DNA of 64,000 bases from Metallyticus violacea (taxonomy: Eukaryota; Arthropoda; Insecta; Mantodea; Metallyticidae), in the NCBI GenBank assembly GCA_030762175.1, contig CM060831.1:144847501-144911500 (forward strand), written 5' to 3'. Shown piece by piece: positions 47,600 through 58,149 of this stretch (position 1 is its first letter; the number at the start of each line of letters is the position of its first letter). Below the pieces are notes generated by a model, which was given only the letters and a program-made list of their open reading frames with translations, ran no database searches and was not told the DNA's origin. The position numbers and the translations under genes are program-made.

Positions 47600-48910
47600 T
47601 GCTATCACTTTCACTATTGGCTTCGGTTGTTCTCTTCTTTTTGCAGCTCTGTTTCTAGCTGCAGTTCCATGGTACTCTGGTCCAGTGTGGCCCGACTGCT
47701 TTCCTCAAGGAGTCTGCCCACGTCGTTCTCGGTCTCCCTCTACCTCTCCTACCTATACATGGATCCCAGTGGTAGCTATCTGTCCCCATCTGCTGCTTAG
47801 TATCCTTGCTACATGTCCGCCCCATTTCCACTTCGGGCTGTTTGCACGTCTTTGATCCCGACATCTTTCTTAATTCCACAGGTGAGTTTTAGCCACGAGA
47901 GATATCCCCTAGCACTTTCCGATCAATTTTACGTTGGCAGATGCGAATATTATTCTTTTGAGCTTCTGTAAGGCTCCAATTTTGGCATCCACATAGTAGT
48001 GTTGGGAATATGCAAGAGTCCAGCACGTCTAACCTCAGTTTTCCGCTCAAAGTATTGTCCATCAGTACGAATTTCAATGACCAGAATGCTCTCCATGCTG
48101 TGGAAATTCTTTTGTTGATTTCTTTGCCCATATAATGCTGGAGGGAAACTATTTGTCTTAAGTAGACATGCTTGTTACGTTGATTCTGACGGGCGTTACT
48201 TGGCTGTTTGTCATGATCCGTGTTTTCTCCATGTTCATAGATAGACCGGCAGTTTTACTGTGCATGTTGAGATCTTGTAGCATTCTTTGAAGGCTCTCTG
48301 CTGATCTAGCAAATAGGACTTTTGTCTGCAAAACTTAGGTTCGTGAGTTTGTAACCATTTATGTTAATTCCAAATCTGTTTCCCCATATTTTTTGCGGAA
48401 TATTTCCTCTAATATGTTTGTGAAAAGTTCCGGGGAAATTGGGTCTCCTTGCCTTACCCCTCCGCCTAGTTGAAGGGTTGCCCTTTCTTATCTGTTGCTA
48501 GCTTCGCATATGATTCGCTGTACAGTGTACTTTTTTTTTTTTTTTTGAGTAGTGTTTAACGCCCGTTTTCACTACTGAGGCACCATAGGCGGTGGACACT
48601 GGTGATACATGAGATGAAATGATAAATTGGGAAAGGATATTTTTTTTTTAAGGAAGGAAGCGTTACAGGCCTAAGTTTAGGTACCTCCCCGGCATTTGCC
48701 AGTTATGAAGACTGAGGAAAACCTGGAAAAAACCCCAGTCAGGGAGGACGGTCCTGGCGGGATTCGAACCGCAGACCCGCTCACGAGTCCGTGCGTTAAC
48801 GACCTCGGCCACCCGTGGCGGTCTACAGTGTACTTTAAATGCAATATAGTTTGATATTGAAATAAGTGCAAATGTTCCCATATGTTGTCATTAATAAACT
48901 GATTTCCTGT
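47600..48910 (-). pseudogene. Non-LTR retrotransposon reverse transcriptase relic, interrupted by SINE-A
   Basis: On the minus strand, in order: INDNIWEHLHLFQYQ, then (beyond the SINE) GGVRQGDPISPELFTNILEE (reverse transcriptase block with RQGDPISP), NRFGINI, NLSFAD followed by a frameshift where the catalytic FADD motif should be, RSAESLQRMLQDLNMHSKTA with GLSMNMEKTRIM, then INKRISTAWRAFWSLKFVLM with LRLDVLDSCIFPTLLCGCQNW, and a C-terminal RGRGRPRTTWADSLRK. This is the C-terminal half of an insect endonuclease/reverse transcriptase ORF. Stops and frameshifts make it inactive. The 5' endonuclease part is not visible. Confidence 0.82.
48535..48822 (-). repeat. SINE-A copy 11 inserted in the reverse transcriptase relic
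   Basis: Minus-strand SINE-A with poly-T (plus strand) at its left end as the A tail and intact head (CGGCCACCCGTGGCGG) at the right. TACAGTGTACTTT flanks both sides (about 48522 and 48824), a 13-bp target duplication, and the interrupted protein sequence resumes on both sides of it. Confidence 0.93.
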
Positions 48911-50786
48911 TACTATATTATATTCTTTTAAAATATTTCATTCAACTTTGTGACCAAGCAACAACAAGCATAAAACGGGGTTTTCCTAAGAACGCACGTG
49001 ACAAGCGATGACGTTTCTGATAGTGCTTGTACATAATGCTATTATAGGCGAGAGAGTCCTCCTAAATCTTCTTCTCACATTCCTTGCTCAAAATACTCCA
49101 TAAACGCACAGAGACTTTGGTCTGCAACGCGTGTGCAAACCTAGTTTCCTACATATAAAAACTGCAAATGCAAACATCGAGAACAAGTTATCAGTCCCCT
49201 ACAGACATTGTTGTTGTTTTTCTCTCTTTTATGCATAAAAATGCATTAAGCAATAATTATAGGAAATTAAATGTTGAACATTTTGGGAATAGTGCAAACC
49301 TGCAACTTGCTGGTGAAGCCGCCCCGGATTTATCTGTTTTACCCCCCCCCCCTCCATGAAAATCTGACGATAAAAGCTCAAAAAGATACTTTTTTATTAA
49401 CCCTAGGGTCAGTGAAAGTCTTTAAAACGTAAACAAATATTATTTGAATAAAATACACGAAACCTGTAAAATAAAAATCAAAGTTTTGAAAATATAAAAC
49501 TAAAAATGCATGTCCCCATATAATCACTGACCAACTAGAAAAGTAATCTCAAAACAAAGCTCCAATTCTAACTTTTGTAATGGAATAAGATTTCAGAAGT
49601 ATTTTAAACAGTTGACGTATGTTCTTTAATTACAAGACGTCAGTAAGAGTTTAGTTTACAGTCATGTACATAATGACACTTAAGATAAACTCAGAGAGTC
49701 CTAAAACGTCTAAAACCACAGTCCTTGATAAGAGGCCGGTGCATTAAGAAGTCTAACAAAAGCATTAACCTGCCCCGGCGGCTTCACTCCTGTGCCAGAC
49801 ACATAAGCAAGAAGACAGATTACGCCAACAGCCCTTGCATCTGTAGTGCGTGTTTTCTTTCATTTTTTTTTTCCTCCGCAACTCGAGACTTTCACGGCGA
49901 AACTCGTTAATTAAAATTCATTAAAGTTTTTTTTTTCCTTCTTTTAAAAACTCCATCACAGTTGGGGCGCTCTAACGAAACTAATTGTGTCATATAGGGC
50001 GGGGTTCCCGTTGTGGTGCACTTCACTTTTTCATTATCATCTTGTACCCTTTTCGTTCTCCGTACGTGGAAGGAATAGAGAGAACTATATCATTAATGTT
50101 TTGTTATGCCCCGCTTTGTTTACGTAAAGCGTCTAGGTAAGCTACTATATACATGCAAAAGGCATTCTGCTCCTTCCTAGTGCCTTCCTTTCTTCGAAAT
50201 ATTCGACAAGGGAAGTAATTTGCCTTTTTTCTAACTAAGAAGGGAACATTTGATTTTTTAAATGGACAGTAGCGGAGCAAAATGAAATGATACTGAAAAG
50301 AGTGTGCTTTGCTATAAACTTTTCAATGAAATTAGTAGTTTATTAGTAGGAATAGAAGATACCGAACGTAGGAAGTTAACTGGGTCGAATGCTATACACG
50401 TCGTGTTGTTTACATCAAGTCACAGCTCCCTACATGTGACGGCTCACGGATATTCAATCAATCCCAGGCTGTTATTTATGGTGGAACCCCAAACCTAACA
50501 TGTATAAATCTTGGAAAGTACTGTGCCGTGTTTCAGGCAGATATTTGGTAATCTTGGCCTGTGCGCCAAAGGGCATAGAGAAGAGTTACCATGGTAAGCA
50601 TATTCTATCAAACTGCTCTTCGAACACTTGATTTTTACAATTCAATTCCAAACTGTCTTCAAACACTGATAGCTCTGTTGAGTTGGGTTGGGACTCCTCA
50701 TTAAACCAATGTTAGTAATAGGAGATTGTTATAAAAATGTATACCTAGCAAAGAGTGCTACCTACAAAATACAGAGAGTGCCGCGT
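48911..50786. other. No gene recognised
   Basis: AT-rich sequence with a C10 run near 49343. The short open frames have no recognisable motif. Confidence 0.55.
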
Positions 50787-51035
50787 GATAAGATCCTAAA
50801 CCCAAGATCGCGGGTTCGAACCGGCCAGGATTGATGGATTTTTTCGAGCGTAAAAATCCTAAGTATGGCTTCCTTCGGAATGCTAGTAAAGCCGTGGGTT
50901 CCTTGTCGTACATTTAGGGCACATAAAAGAACCTCAAACCTGCAGAAAGAAGCCTCTGAGCAAAACTGATCGCGCCCAGATTGAATGGGACGCTGAATAC
51001 CAGAGATGTTTAAAAATAAACCAAATAAATAAAGG
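50787..51035 (+). repeat. SINE-B copy 7, 5'-truncated
   Basis: Starts at ATCCTAAACCCAAGATCGCG just before box B, lacking box A; continues to TTTAAAAATAAACCAAATAA. Such a 5' truncation is what incomplete reverse transcription yields. Confidence 0.87.
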
Positions 51036-51649
51036 ATAAAAGAACTACTTTTAGTATGAGCTGTATAAAAATAGCATTATATTTCTTAAAACAATTATCA
51101 ACTTAGTATATGAAAATAGCATGGCATTTCAAAGTTATTTACACCTATATATGTGAAAGTACGTGCAGTCACTAAAAATATTTTCTCACGTATTTGCTTA
51201 ATTTATGCATAAGCTTCGTGCAATGATCTCACAACCAAACAGTAATACTGTGGATTTACTTTTAGCAATGATATATACCTTTCGAAACGAAGCTCAGTTA
51301 TTTATTCAGAAACATGGCCCGCCTTTCAAACATAATGATGAGAGTTTCACCCAGTCAATTTACATTTAGAGAGATTGCGAAAATTAGCTCTTTTAACATA
51401 TGCTAATCATGTGCAGTTCTTTAATTTGTGAAAGTTTAATTGAGCTGCTAAGCAGGAATACCACTGACTTTCCTTCTTAGCTTTTCAACATTTCTGTCTC
51501 TCGATAAGTCACTTAGTACTTTCCCTAATGAAAAACACTCTACGGTTTGTTACAGTCAACATGTATAAGTGATACATATCTGCTCTACATTGACACCTCG
51601 CCTGTTCAAGTGTTAACTAGATTAGGAACAAAGCGAAGATCGTTAGCGC
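51036..51649. other. No feature recognised
   Basis: AT-rich sequence up to the tandem duplication; nothing supported. Confidence 0.55.
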
Positions 51650-51870
51650 ATTGGCGGCCCTTCAGAGGATGTAACTGTGACCCGAAAATGTGGAAGTCGC
51701 AGGTCTAAAGGTCAAAACTACAGAGTGAGTAATATAGGACCTCCCAGCGAAAGCGCTGCAGCAAATCATGGCACACTTTGCAATATGCGGACATGAGTTG
51801 TCGTGCAATAAAACAATCATATTTTTCTATATTCCGGGTCACTCACTTTTGATGTCCATATAGACTATTA

Positions 51871-51910
<40 letters not shown>
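51650..51910 (+). repeat. 261-bp tandem unit, copy 1
   Basis: Begins ATTGGCGGCCCTTCAGAGG and ends in a (TA)n run at 51873-51911. A near-identical copy follows directly. The text before and inside it (TTAGCGCATTGG, GGTCTAAAGGTC) has weak tRNA-promoter character, so it may derive from a SINE. Confidence 0.93.
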
Positions 51911-51915
<5 letters not shown>

Positions 51916-52141
51916 CGGCCCTTCAGAGGATGTAACTGTGACCCGAAGATGTGGAAGTCGCAGGTCTAAAGGTCAAAACTACAGAGTGAGTAATATAGGA
52001 CCTCCCAGCGAAAGCGCTGCAGCAAATCATGGCACACTTTGCAATATGCGGACATGAGTTGTCGTGCAATAAAACAATCATATTTTTCTATATTCCGGGT
52101 CACTCACTTTTGATGTCCATATAGACTATTAGTATATATAT
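51911..52141 (+). repeat. 261-bp tandem unit, copy 2
   Basis: Matches copy 1 at a constant offset of 261 bases; the only substitution I saw is GACCCGAAAATG in copy 1 versus GACCCGAAGATG here. The terminal TA run is shorter. Confidence 0.93.
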
Positions 52142-52743
52142 AATACTACCTGCGTCTGGCAAATCCAAAACAATGAACCCCTCTCATCGAATAATATGGT
52201 GAGTAGTTAAGGAGTATACGACGATTGCTATTTGATATTTGGGATTTACATAAACTATAAAAAAGATAATTTTCCTGTTTGTAACAATAGAAATTAGCAA
52301 CCATGGCAAAAGTTAGCTGTAGCATCTGCAGCAAAATTTTAATTGTGGTCGTACGCTTATGCCTTATGTTCTAAGATGGAGGTAATTAAAGAGAATTTTT
52401 GTACAATGATTTACCATTATAAGTGCAACCTGAGTCAGTAAAAATGCCTGGAAAAGTTACAGAGAGCTTTCTCAGTCTCTGTTCAACAACAGTCACAAAT
52501 ATAATCGCATAGAAGCCATAGTGAAGAAGAATCCCCGAATCGGTTATAAAGTGTCTGGAATCCTGCACAAATGTCTTCTGTGAAAAAGTTTTGTTTACTT
52601 TGGATACCCTCACAACTTTACACAAGTACAAAAAGCAGCAAAAGCGGAATGATGTGTCAGGAAATGGTTCGTCGTTTCGACAATGACGCTCTAGGCTTTA
52701 CTTCCCTTCCGAAGCTTCCCATGTGTACAGGATACCTTCACAA
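52142..52743. other. No feature recognised
   Basis: Minus-strand frames with many stops. A 17-base match to SINE-B (GGCTTTACTTCCCTTCCGA) sits near 52693 without any other SINE sequence. Confidence 0.5.
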
Positions 52744-53045
52744 TTAAGGAAAGGATTTACCACAATTACTCGGATCATAAAGGCACCAGGCGGTCTGGGT
52801 CTTCTCAAATGACAACTGTCTAGTGAAATTTAAGCTATGTTGAAGTGCAGTCTGGAAGATAGTTACCAGTTTCTTCTCAGAAAATAGCCTTATTGCATAT
52901 TCCACTCCAGGAACATGAAAAGAGTCACTGCCAACTGGTAAACCACAGTTTGCCTCTGTACACACCGCTTTGAAAACAATGCACTTTTTACAAGAATCGG
53001 GAGTGATACTGATGAACCATCCACCCTGCAGTTCAGATCTGACTC
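52744..53045 (-). other. Unrecognised open stretch
   Basis: On the minus strand an open frame reads CKKCIVFKAVCTEANCGLPV and continues GSDSFHVPGVEYAIRLFSEK, TIFQTALQHS and QTAWCLYDPSNCGKSFP. Its composition is more protein-like than the surrounding chance frames, but no domain is recognised and no start or splice sites are convincing. It could be an old retrogene or transposon fragment. Confidence 0.2.
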
Positions 53046-53981
53046 CCTGATGCTTTTACCCGTTTGCAATTGTCAAAGAAAAAATGAGAGGCCATCAGTT
53101 TCGAAGTCCGAAAGAAATTGTTGCATTCCTACAAAGTGGGGGTTGGTACCTCTATAGCACCATGGCGTGGCTGCTTGCATAGTTTGTTGCGGAGGATATC
53201 TTCAATTGGGGAAACTATATCGAAAAAGTTGATGAGTTGGTCTTTTTTTAGTACAATCCCGAAAATTAAATATAAGGTTTTTTGGGGGTTAGACAGTTGA
53301 GATGCCTGGTAGCATTACATGATTAAAAACATGAAATTATAATAGCAGAGAGATTGCTTGAAATATACAAGGTAGTTCATTTCTTCTCTTAAGCTGTTTC
53401 AATAAAGACTTAACTCTTTCATTTACAAAGCACATTACGTTCTTAGAACGTCCTTATCCTCTTAGACTCTATTACAGTAATCCGACAAAGAATAAGTTTT
53501 TTCTGGTTTACATTTCAGATTAATAGCCGGACTTCAAAGAATCTGAATGAAGTCAACACGCCTACAATAGTATTTTCCCTGCTGAGGGGAGTCTTTGCAC
53601 AAGAAAGAAATTAAATGTACGCAACCTGCAAATGAACAAAGTCAAGTTCGTTATGTTTATACTTGGCTAACAAAAGACTGGCCTCCCCACGAAAGTCAAT
53701 ATGTACTTCTCTCTCTAACTCGCTTTCTTTGTCTAACGCGATCGTTTCTAGAAATGTGACAACTGAAGCTCGAGTTCCGGAAAACGAAGCTAAGCGGAAA
53801 TTCCAGTAATGACGCAATGTAAGATTCCACAGCATCAGTCTATAAAATTACGGAGTTTGCTCTAGATCAGCATTGCCTTGTTTATTTCGTCTTCACGACC
53901 GATAACAGTATTTACATGGCGTTGACAAGGGAAATGCCAACTATTAATATATTAGGATTATTTAGATACGCAGCTGTGTAA

Positions 53982-53982
<1 letters not shown>
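53046..53982. other. No gene recognised
   Basis: Open frames at 53118 (plus) and 53611-53835 (minus) carry no recognisable domain. Confidence 0.5.

Positions 53983-54026
<44 letters not shown>
53983..54026. repeat. (ATT)n microsatellite
   Basis: Uninterrupted ATT repeats immediately upstream of the dimeric SINE-A. Confidence 0.95.
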
Positions 54027-54036
54027 GCTATCATCA

Positions 54037-54308
54037 CCGTCAGGGTAACCGAGGTCGTTAAGGCACGGACTCGTGAACGGAAGGTCTGGAGTTCGATTCC
54101 CGCCAGGATCGTCCTTCCTGACTGCGGCTTTTTCCAGGATTTCCTCAGTCCTTATAAATGATAAATGCCTGAGAGGTACCTTAAACTTAGGCATGGATCG
54201 TTTCCTTCCATATATATCCTTATATAGACTATGAATATATATATATGTATATATATATATCCTTTCCCATTTTACCATTTCATTTCATATATCATCAGAG
54301 TTCACAGA
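54037..54308 (+). repeat. SINE-A copy 12, left half of a SINE dimer
   Basis: Head with GTAACCGAGGTCGTTAAGGC and box B GAGTTCGATTCCC, body with an expanded TATATATA insertion near 54215-54262. The copy stops at ATCATCAGAGTTCACAGA, lacking the usual last 60 bases, and joins the head of copy 13. TATCATCA occurs before it (54029-54036) and after copy 13 (54598-54605), bracketing the pair as one unit. Confidence 0.88.
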
Positions 54309-54597
54309 CCGCCACGGGTGGCCGAGGTCGTTAAGGCTTGGACTCGTGAGCGGGAGGTCTGGGGTTCGAATCCCTCAAGGACCGTCCTCCTTGACTGAAA
54401 TTTTTTCCAGGTTTTCCTCAATCCTCATAAATGGCAAATGCCGGGGAGATACTTAGGCTTGAAACGTTTCCTTCCTTAAAAAAAAGAATCCTTTGCCAAT
54501 ATACTCGTATAGTTTCATCTCATTTCATGTATCACCAGTGTCCACCGCCTATAGTGCCTCAGTAGTAAAAACGGGCGTTAAACACTACTCAAAAAAA
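54309..54597 (+). repeat. SINE-A copy 13, right half of a SINE dimer
   Basis: Complete SINE-A from CCGCCACGGGTGGCCGAGG to GGCGTTAAACACTACTCAAA with box B GGTTCGAATCCC. It is followed by TATCATCA, which matches the sequence upstream of copy 12. Confidence 0.92.
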
Positions 54598-54712
54598 TAT
54601 CATCATTTCTGTGTTTAAACAATTTTATAATTTGTAATTTCAAATGTGAGTTATTTTTTTTAATTCAATAGCTCGCTCATTTGGGCAGCCCTTCCTCTAC
54701 ATAACGAGTTCA

Positions 54713-54765
54713 GTTTGAAAATAATATTGAGTGTCTACTACACAGTTTGAGTAGAAAATTTACTG
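54713..54765 (+). repeat. Second copy of the segment at 19290-19345
   Basis: TTTGAAAATAATATTGAGTG, CTACTACACAGTTTGAGTA and AAAATTT parallel the text downstream of the hAT-like end at 19227. The similarity is short and the terminus is not preserved. Confidence 0.5.
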
Positions 54766-54831
54766 ATATACACAAGTATAATTAGTCACGGTTTTAAACT
54801 ACTTATTACACAATAGAAAATAATTAAGTGA

Positions 54832-54835
<4 letters not shown>

Positions 54836-54864
<29 letters not shown>

Positions 54865-54880
54865 CATTATTGTTGTTGTT
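54836..54880. repeat. (ATT)n microsatellite with TTG tail
   Basis: ATT repeats grading into TTG repeats. Confidence 0.9.
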
Positions 54881-54984
54881 TAAGAAGTTAGGCTATACAG
54901 TTATTCGAACCTCAATTTGAAGGAAAATTACACCAATTAACACTGTTCATTCCGAATGACATTTACAAAAACCATTCATTCTTT

Positions 54985-56057
54985 CAGATTTCACATGAGG
55001 GAAAACTTCACATTAAGCAGCACGTTGATGGCGCAGGACACACAGGAAGAGCTTTGCCCAAATAAACTCTACTGTACTCAAGCAAGTTTGGCAACAACTG
55101 ATGATTTCATCAGATCTTTTGCAGGGCAATGATAGAGGCTAACATTCCATGGAACAAGCTGCAAAACCAGGTATTCCGTAAAGTTTTGGAAAAGTATTGC
55201 CAAAAATCCATTCCATCTGAGTCCGCACTTAGGAAGGCAAATTTGGATATAAGAGATGCCTGGATCTGGGTAGGTGTCGACGAGATATATTGCAAGTATA
55301 ACAGTTGATAAACTTGATGATACACCTTTCCCTCCAACATCTTGTAGCAACCAGAGTTCCACAAAGTCATTGCCTTCATTGTAAACAAAGTGTACAGTTA
55401 TTTCCTGGTGGTGTTGAAGAGAGTGGGGCTCCACTTCTCTGCACAGACGCTGCTTCCTGTATGATCTCACCCTCCTCTCTTCTGTAAACGTTTTACCCTA
55501 AACCTCATACACGTCATCAGGTTAGCCCATGCCTTTCACCGGATCTCAGAAACCATAGGCAATGAATTCCGCAAGTCAATACCCTGATCTCCGGTATGAA
55601 GAAAACTTTCTGCAAAGCTCCTCCCTGCATTGCATTCTTCAAGGAAAAACATCCAGAAACTCGTCTTCCTCCTCAACCTATCTGGGCAGAAGCAGCTGTA
55701 CATTGGGATGCCATTGCTGCTGTGGTGTAAGAGCTTCCTACTACTGTGTCTTGTCTTCAAAGGAACTGTCGAAAAATTCAACATTGAAGCGAGATCTTAT
55801 TTACATAAAGGCAAATTTTTCATTCTTGCTCTCAACAATAGCAAAGCTGACACCCAATGGAAGGAAACCTTTTATCGGATCAGGTATCAGTGATGAAAGA
55901 AGCTGCAGTGAAAATTAGTGCTGCTAAGGAAGGAGTTGGGGACAAAGTAAGATGCAAGTGGGACAGTGTAATGAAAAAAAATCTTGGGTATGTTATGGTC
56001 CATGTGACAAATGTTTTGGTGGGGAAAAGTGGAAAATTGCATAACAAATGGGCATGA
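54985..56057 (+). pseudogene. CGBP1/hAT-like protein pseudogene
   Basis: Plus-strand frames read FCRAMIEANIPWNKLQNQVF, then LEKYCQKSIPSESALRKANL and WIWVGVDEIY, matching the CGG-triplet-repeat-binding-protein-1-like/hAT-derived family abundant in insects (AFISANIPLxKL…IPSESTLRK…WxSVDE). Further on come MKKTFCKAPPCIAFFKEKHP, PPQPIWAEAAVHWDAIAAVV and AAKEGVGDKVRCKWDSVMKK, the C-terminal region of the same family. Upstream, ISHEGKLHIKQHVDGAGHTG may be the remains of the BED-type zinc finger. At least three frame changes and several stops separate the blocks, so this is an old pseudogene rather than a host gene. Minus-strand frames over the same stretch are antisense shadows. Confidence 0.68.
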
Positions 56058-57239
56058 AAAATTAACAAACTATACGTTTACTTCTATAACATCTGTGTCA
56101 GCGAAAAGGACGCTGATGTTAAAGAACGTCTTTAAATAAACAAGCAAACAAATCAGTGGAAAGGTCATTTCCAACCTGTTGAAAATTTGGAGAAAATCCT
56201 GACGAATATATTATGCTGCAAATTATAAAAATAAATAACATGTTATGCTTATAGTTATGCTCGTAAAAATATTTATTTTCCTGCATAATTAAAAAAGTAG
56301 TACCTGGTTCAATAATTATTGACCACTGTGCCCATTTTAGATCTCAAAAACATATTTTCCTGCCTAAAATTAAAAAATAGTACCTAATTAAATCATTTGA
56401 TAATAAAATATCAAATGTTCATGCCTAAAAGTCCCAGATTTATTGATTACACAACTTGGCTGCTGTGCGTCGCTAAACAGACAGAAACCTTGTGTCGACA
56501 TTGCGTATTTTTCCAACGGAAAGTGCGTCGTGCTATTCAAGGTGCATTTATAGTGCGTGCTCTTACTAAATATAAGCATTTATATGAGTCAGCGCGTGAG
56601 CATATGAAGTAATCTTGGCATCATGAGACTGTAAACAAGTCGAGCAACTTTTAGGACGTGACGAAAGCAGTGCGGGGCAGCAGATAGATCATGCTTGCCA
56701 AAGAGAAATTGAATAAAACAATATCCTATAGCTGTTTTTTTAACGCATGACTTAACCTTCTTTGCAGTAAGAATTCTTCTTGATTTTAGAGTGACGCAGG
56801 GAAAATCATCTTAAAAAAGTCGTTTTGATACCTTTAGCGGATATACCTCTGTCCAAATTCAAAGTGAATTGATAACACTCTGCGGGTTTTTCGGCAAAAT
56901 TTAAAACAAAGAGCTTATTTAATGGTACGTTTAAAAAAATAATTACATAAAAGTCGTTGTTACGGTATTTCTTCACTTTTAGAAATGTTGCAAAAATTAC
57001 CCTTTCCTTATCTTTCTGGCGATATAGCTATGAAAGATATAGGGCATAAACGTTATTTTTTCTGCAGATAAATGCATATATAGGAACATTTATAAATATA
57101 ATGTTACTATCATATTGATATAATGTTTATTACTCTGCAACAAATTGGAAAAAACGAGCTTGAATTGGCACTGTTTGACCTACGTTTAAATCGCATGTTG
57201 ATAGAACCAACGAAGTCGGAGCGGTGCTTCTACAGGCTA
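56058..57239. other. No feature recognised
   Basis: AT-rich flank of the CGBP1/hAT-like pseudogene. AAGGACGCTGATG … AAAGAACGTC at about 56105 recalls the SINE-B 3' end without the rest. Confidence 0.5.
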
Positions 57240-57400
57240 CCTCTGTAGTTTAGTGGTTAGCCTCTAGCCCATACATCTAGAGATTCCGGGTTTAATTCCC
57301 GGATGATGGGAGTGGTTTTGCTTACATTAGAACTGTTTCCTGCCCTCCAAAGACTCTAGAGATACGAATAATAGCATAAAAAAGTACAGAATACCAGCAC
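57240..57400 (+). repeat. tRNA-derived SINE-like element
   Basis: CTGTAGTTTAGTGGTTAGCC (box A) and GGGTTTAATTCCCGG (box B) with an acceptor-like GGCTACC make a tRNA-like head; the body continues to about GATACGAATAATAG. A genuine tRNA gene is less likely because the acceptor stem does not close. Confidence 0.5.
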
Positions 57401-57446
57401 AGGCCTATTTCACGAAAGTGCATTGTTTAAATGTACAATATTACAA

Positions 57447-57565
57447 CTACTTTGACCGCCTACATGGTCTAGTTGTGGCGTTTGCAACTACTATTTCCGT
57501 AGGTCCTGGTTTCGAATTTCGTTCAATTCACGCAGTCTAGGTATTTTTTTTTTTTAATCTCTGGA
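57447..57565 (+). repeat. tRNA-derived SINE-like head
   Basis: ACATGGTCTAGTTGTGGCG and GGTTTCGAATTTC occupy box A and box B positions; the sequence runs into a poly-T. Only one copy is seen. It differs from the element at 57240. Confidence 0.38.
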
Positions 57566-57610
57566 GTTTTTTCTTGCCTAAAAAGGTAAATTCTAGATAG
57601 CTTTAAGGCA

Positions 57611-57908
57611 TTGATTTTTTTATTGATTTATTTATGGACGCTCTTTAACATCTCAGGTCATCAGCGTCCCATTCAACTCAGGGCGTGAAACGTAGGATAA
57701 ATTTTGCTGAAGCCACTTATTTCAGGCTTGAGGTTCTTTTTCGTGCCGCAAATGTACGACACGGGACCCACGGCTTTACTTCCCTTCCGAAGGAAGCCAC
57801 ACTTAGGATTTTTATGCCCGAAAAAATCCATTGGTTCTGGCCGGGTTCGAACCCGCGATCTTGGGTATAGGAGGCAAGTATGGTAACCACTGCACCACCA
57901 GGACCGAC
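57611..57908 (-). repeat. SINE-B copy 8 with perfect 12-bp target-site duplication
   Basis: Full-length minus-strand copy with intact box B (GGGTTCGAACCCGC as seen on plus) and complete 3' end plus ATAAATAAATCAATAAA-like tail. AGCTTTAAGGCA at 57599-57610 is repeated exactly at 57909-57920. One of the best-preserved SINE-B copies here. Confidence 0.93.
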
Positions 57909-58149
57909 AGCTTTAAGGCAAGAAGGATCCTAAGCCCATTTACACGATCACTGATTCATTTAATTTCATTCATCTTTACCTATAATATTCAGCCTACAGA
58001 CGTCGCGAAGACAAATGAAGTTAAAGCGACAATTAATAAAGCATTAAAAAATGATTTCTAAAAGGGTTCAACTCATCTTTCTCTGTATAGGAGAAAATAT
58101 GTCACACAAAGTTGATACAAATAGTTTGTCTATTTATAAACCTGAAGAG

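Noticed and set aside
52688..52715. SINE-B fragment
   Set aside because: Only about 20 bases match (GGCTTTACTTCCCTTCCGA); no other SINE-B sequence flanks it, though a relic cannot be excluded.
55078..55784. 130- and 82-codon minus-strand open frames
   Set aside because: Antisense to the CGBP1/hAT-like pseudogene, whose plus-strand motifs are recognisable.
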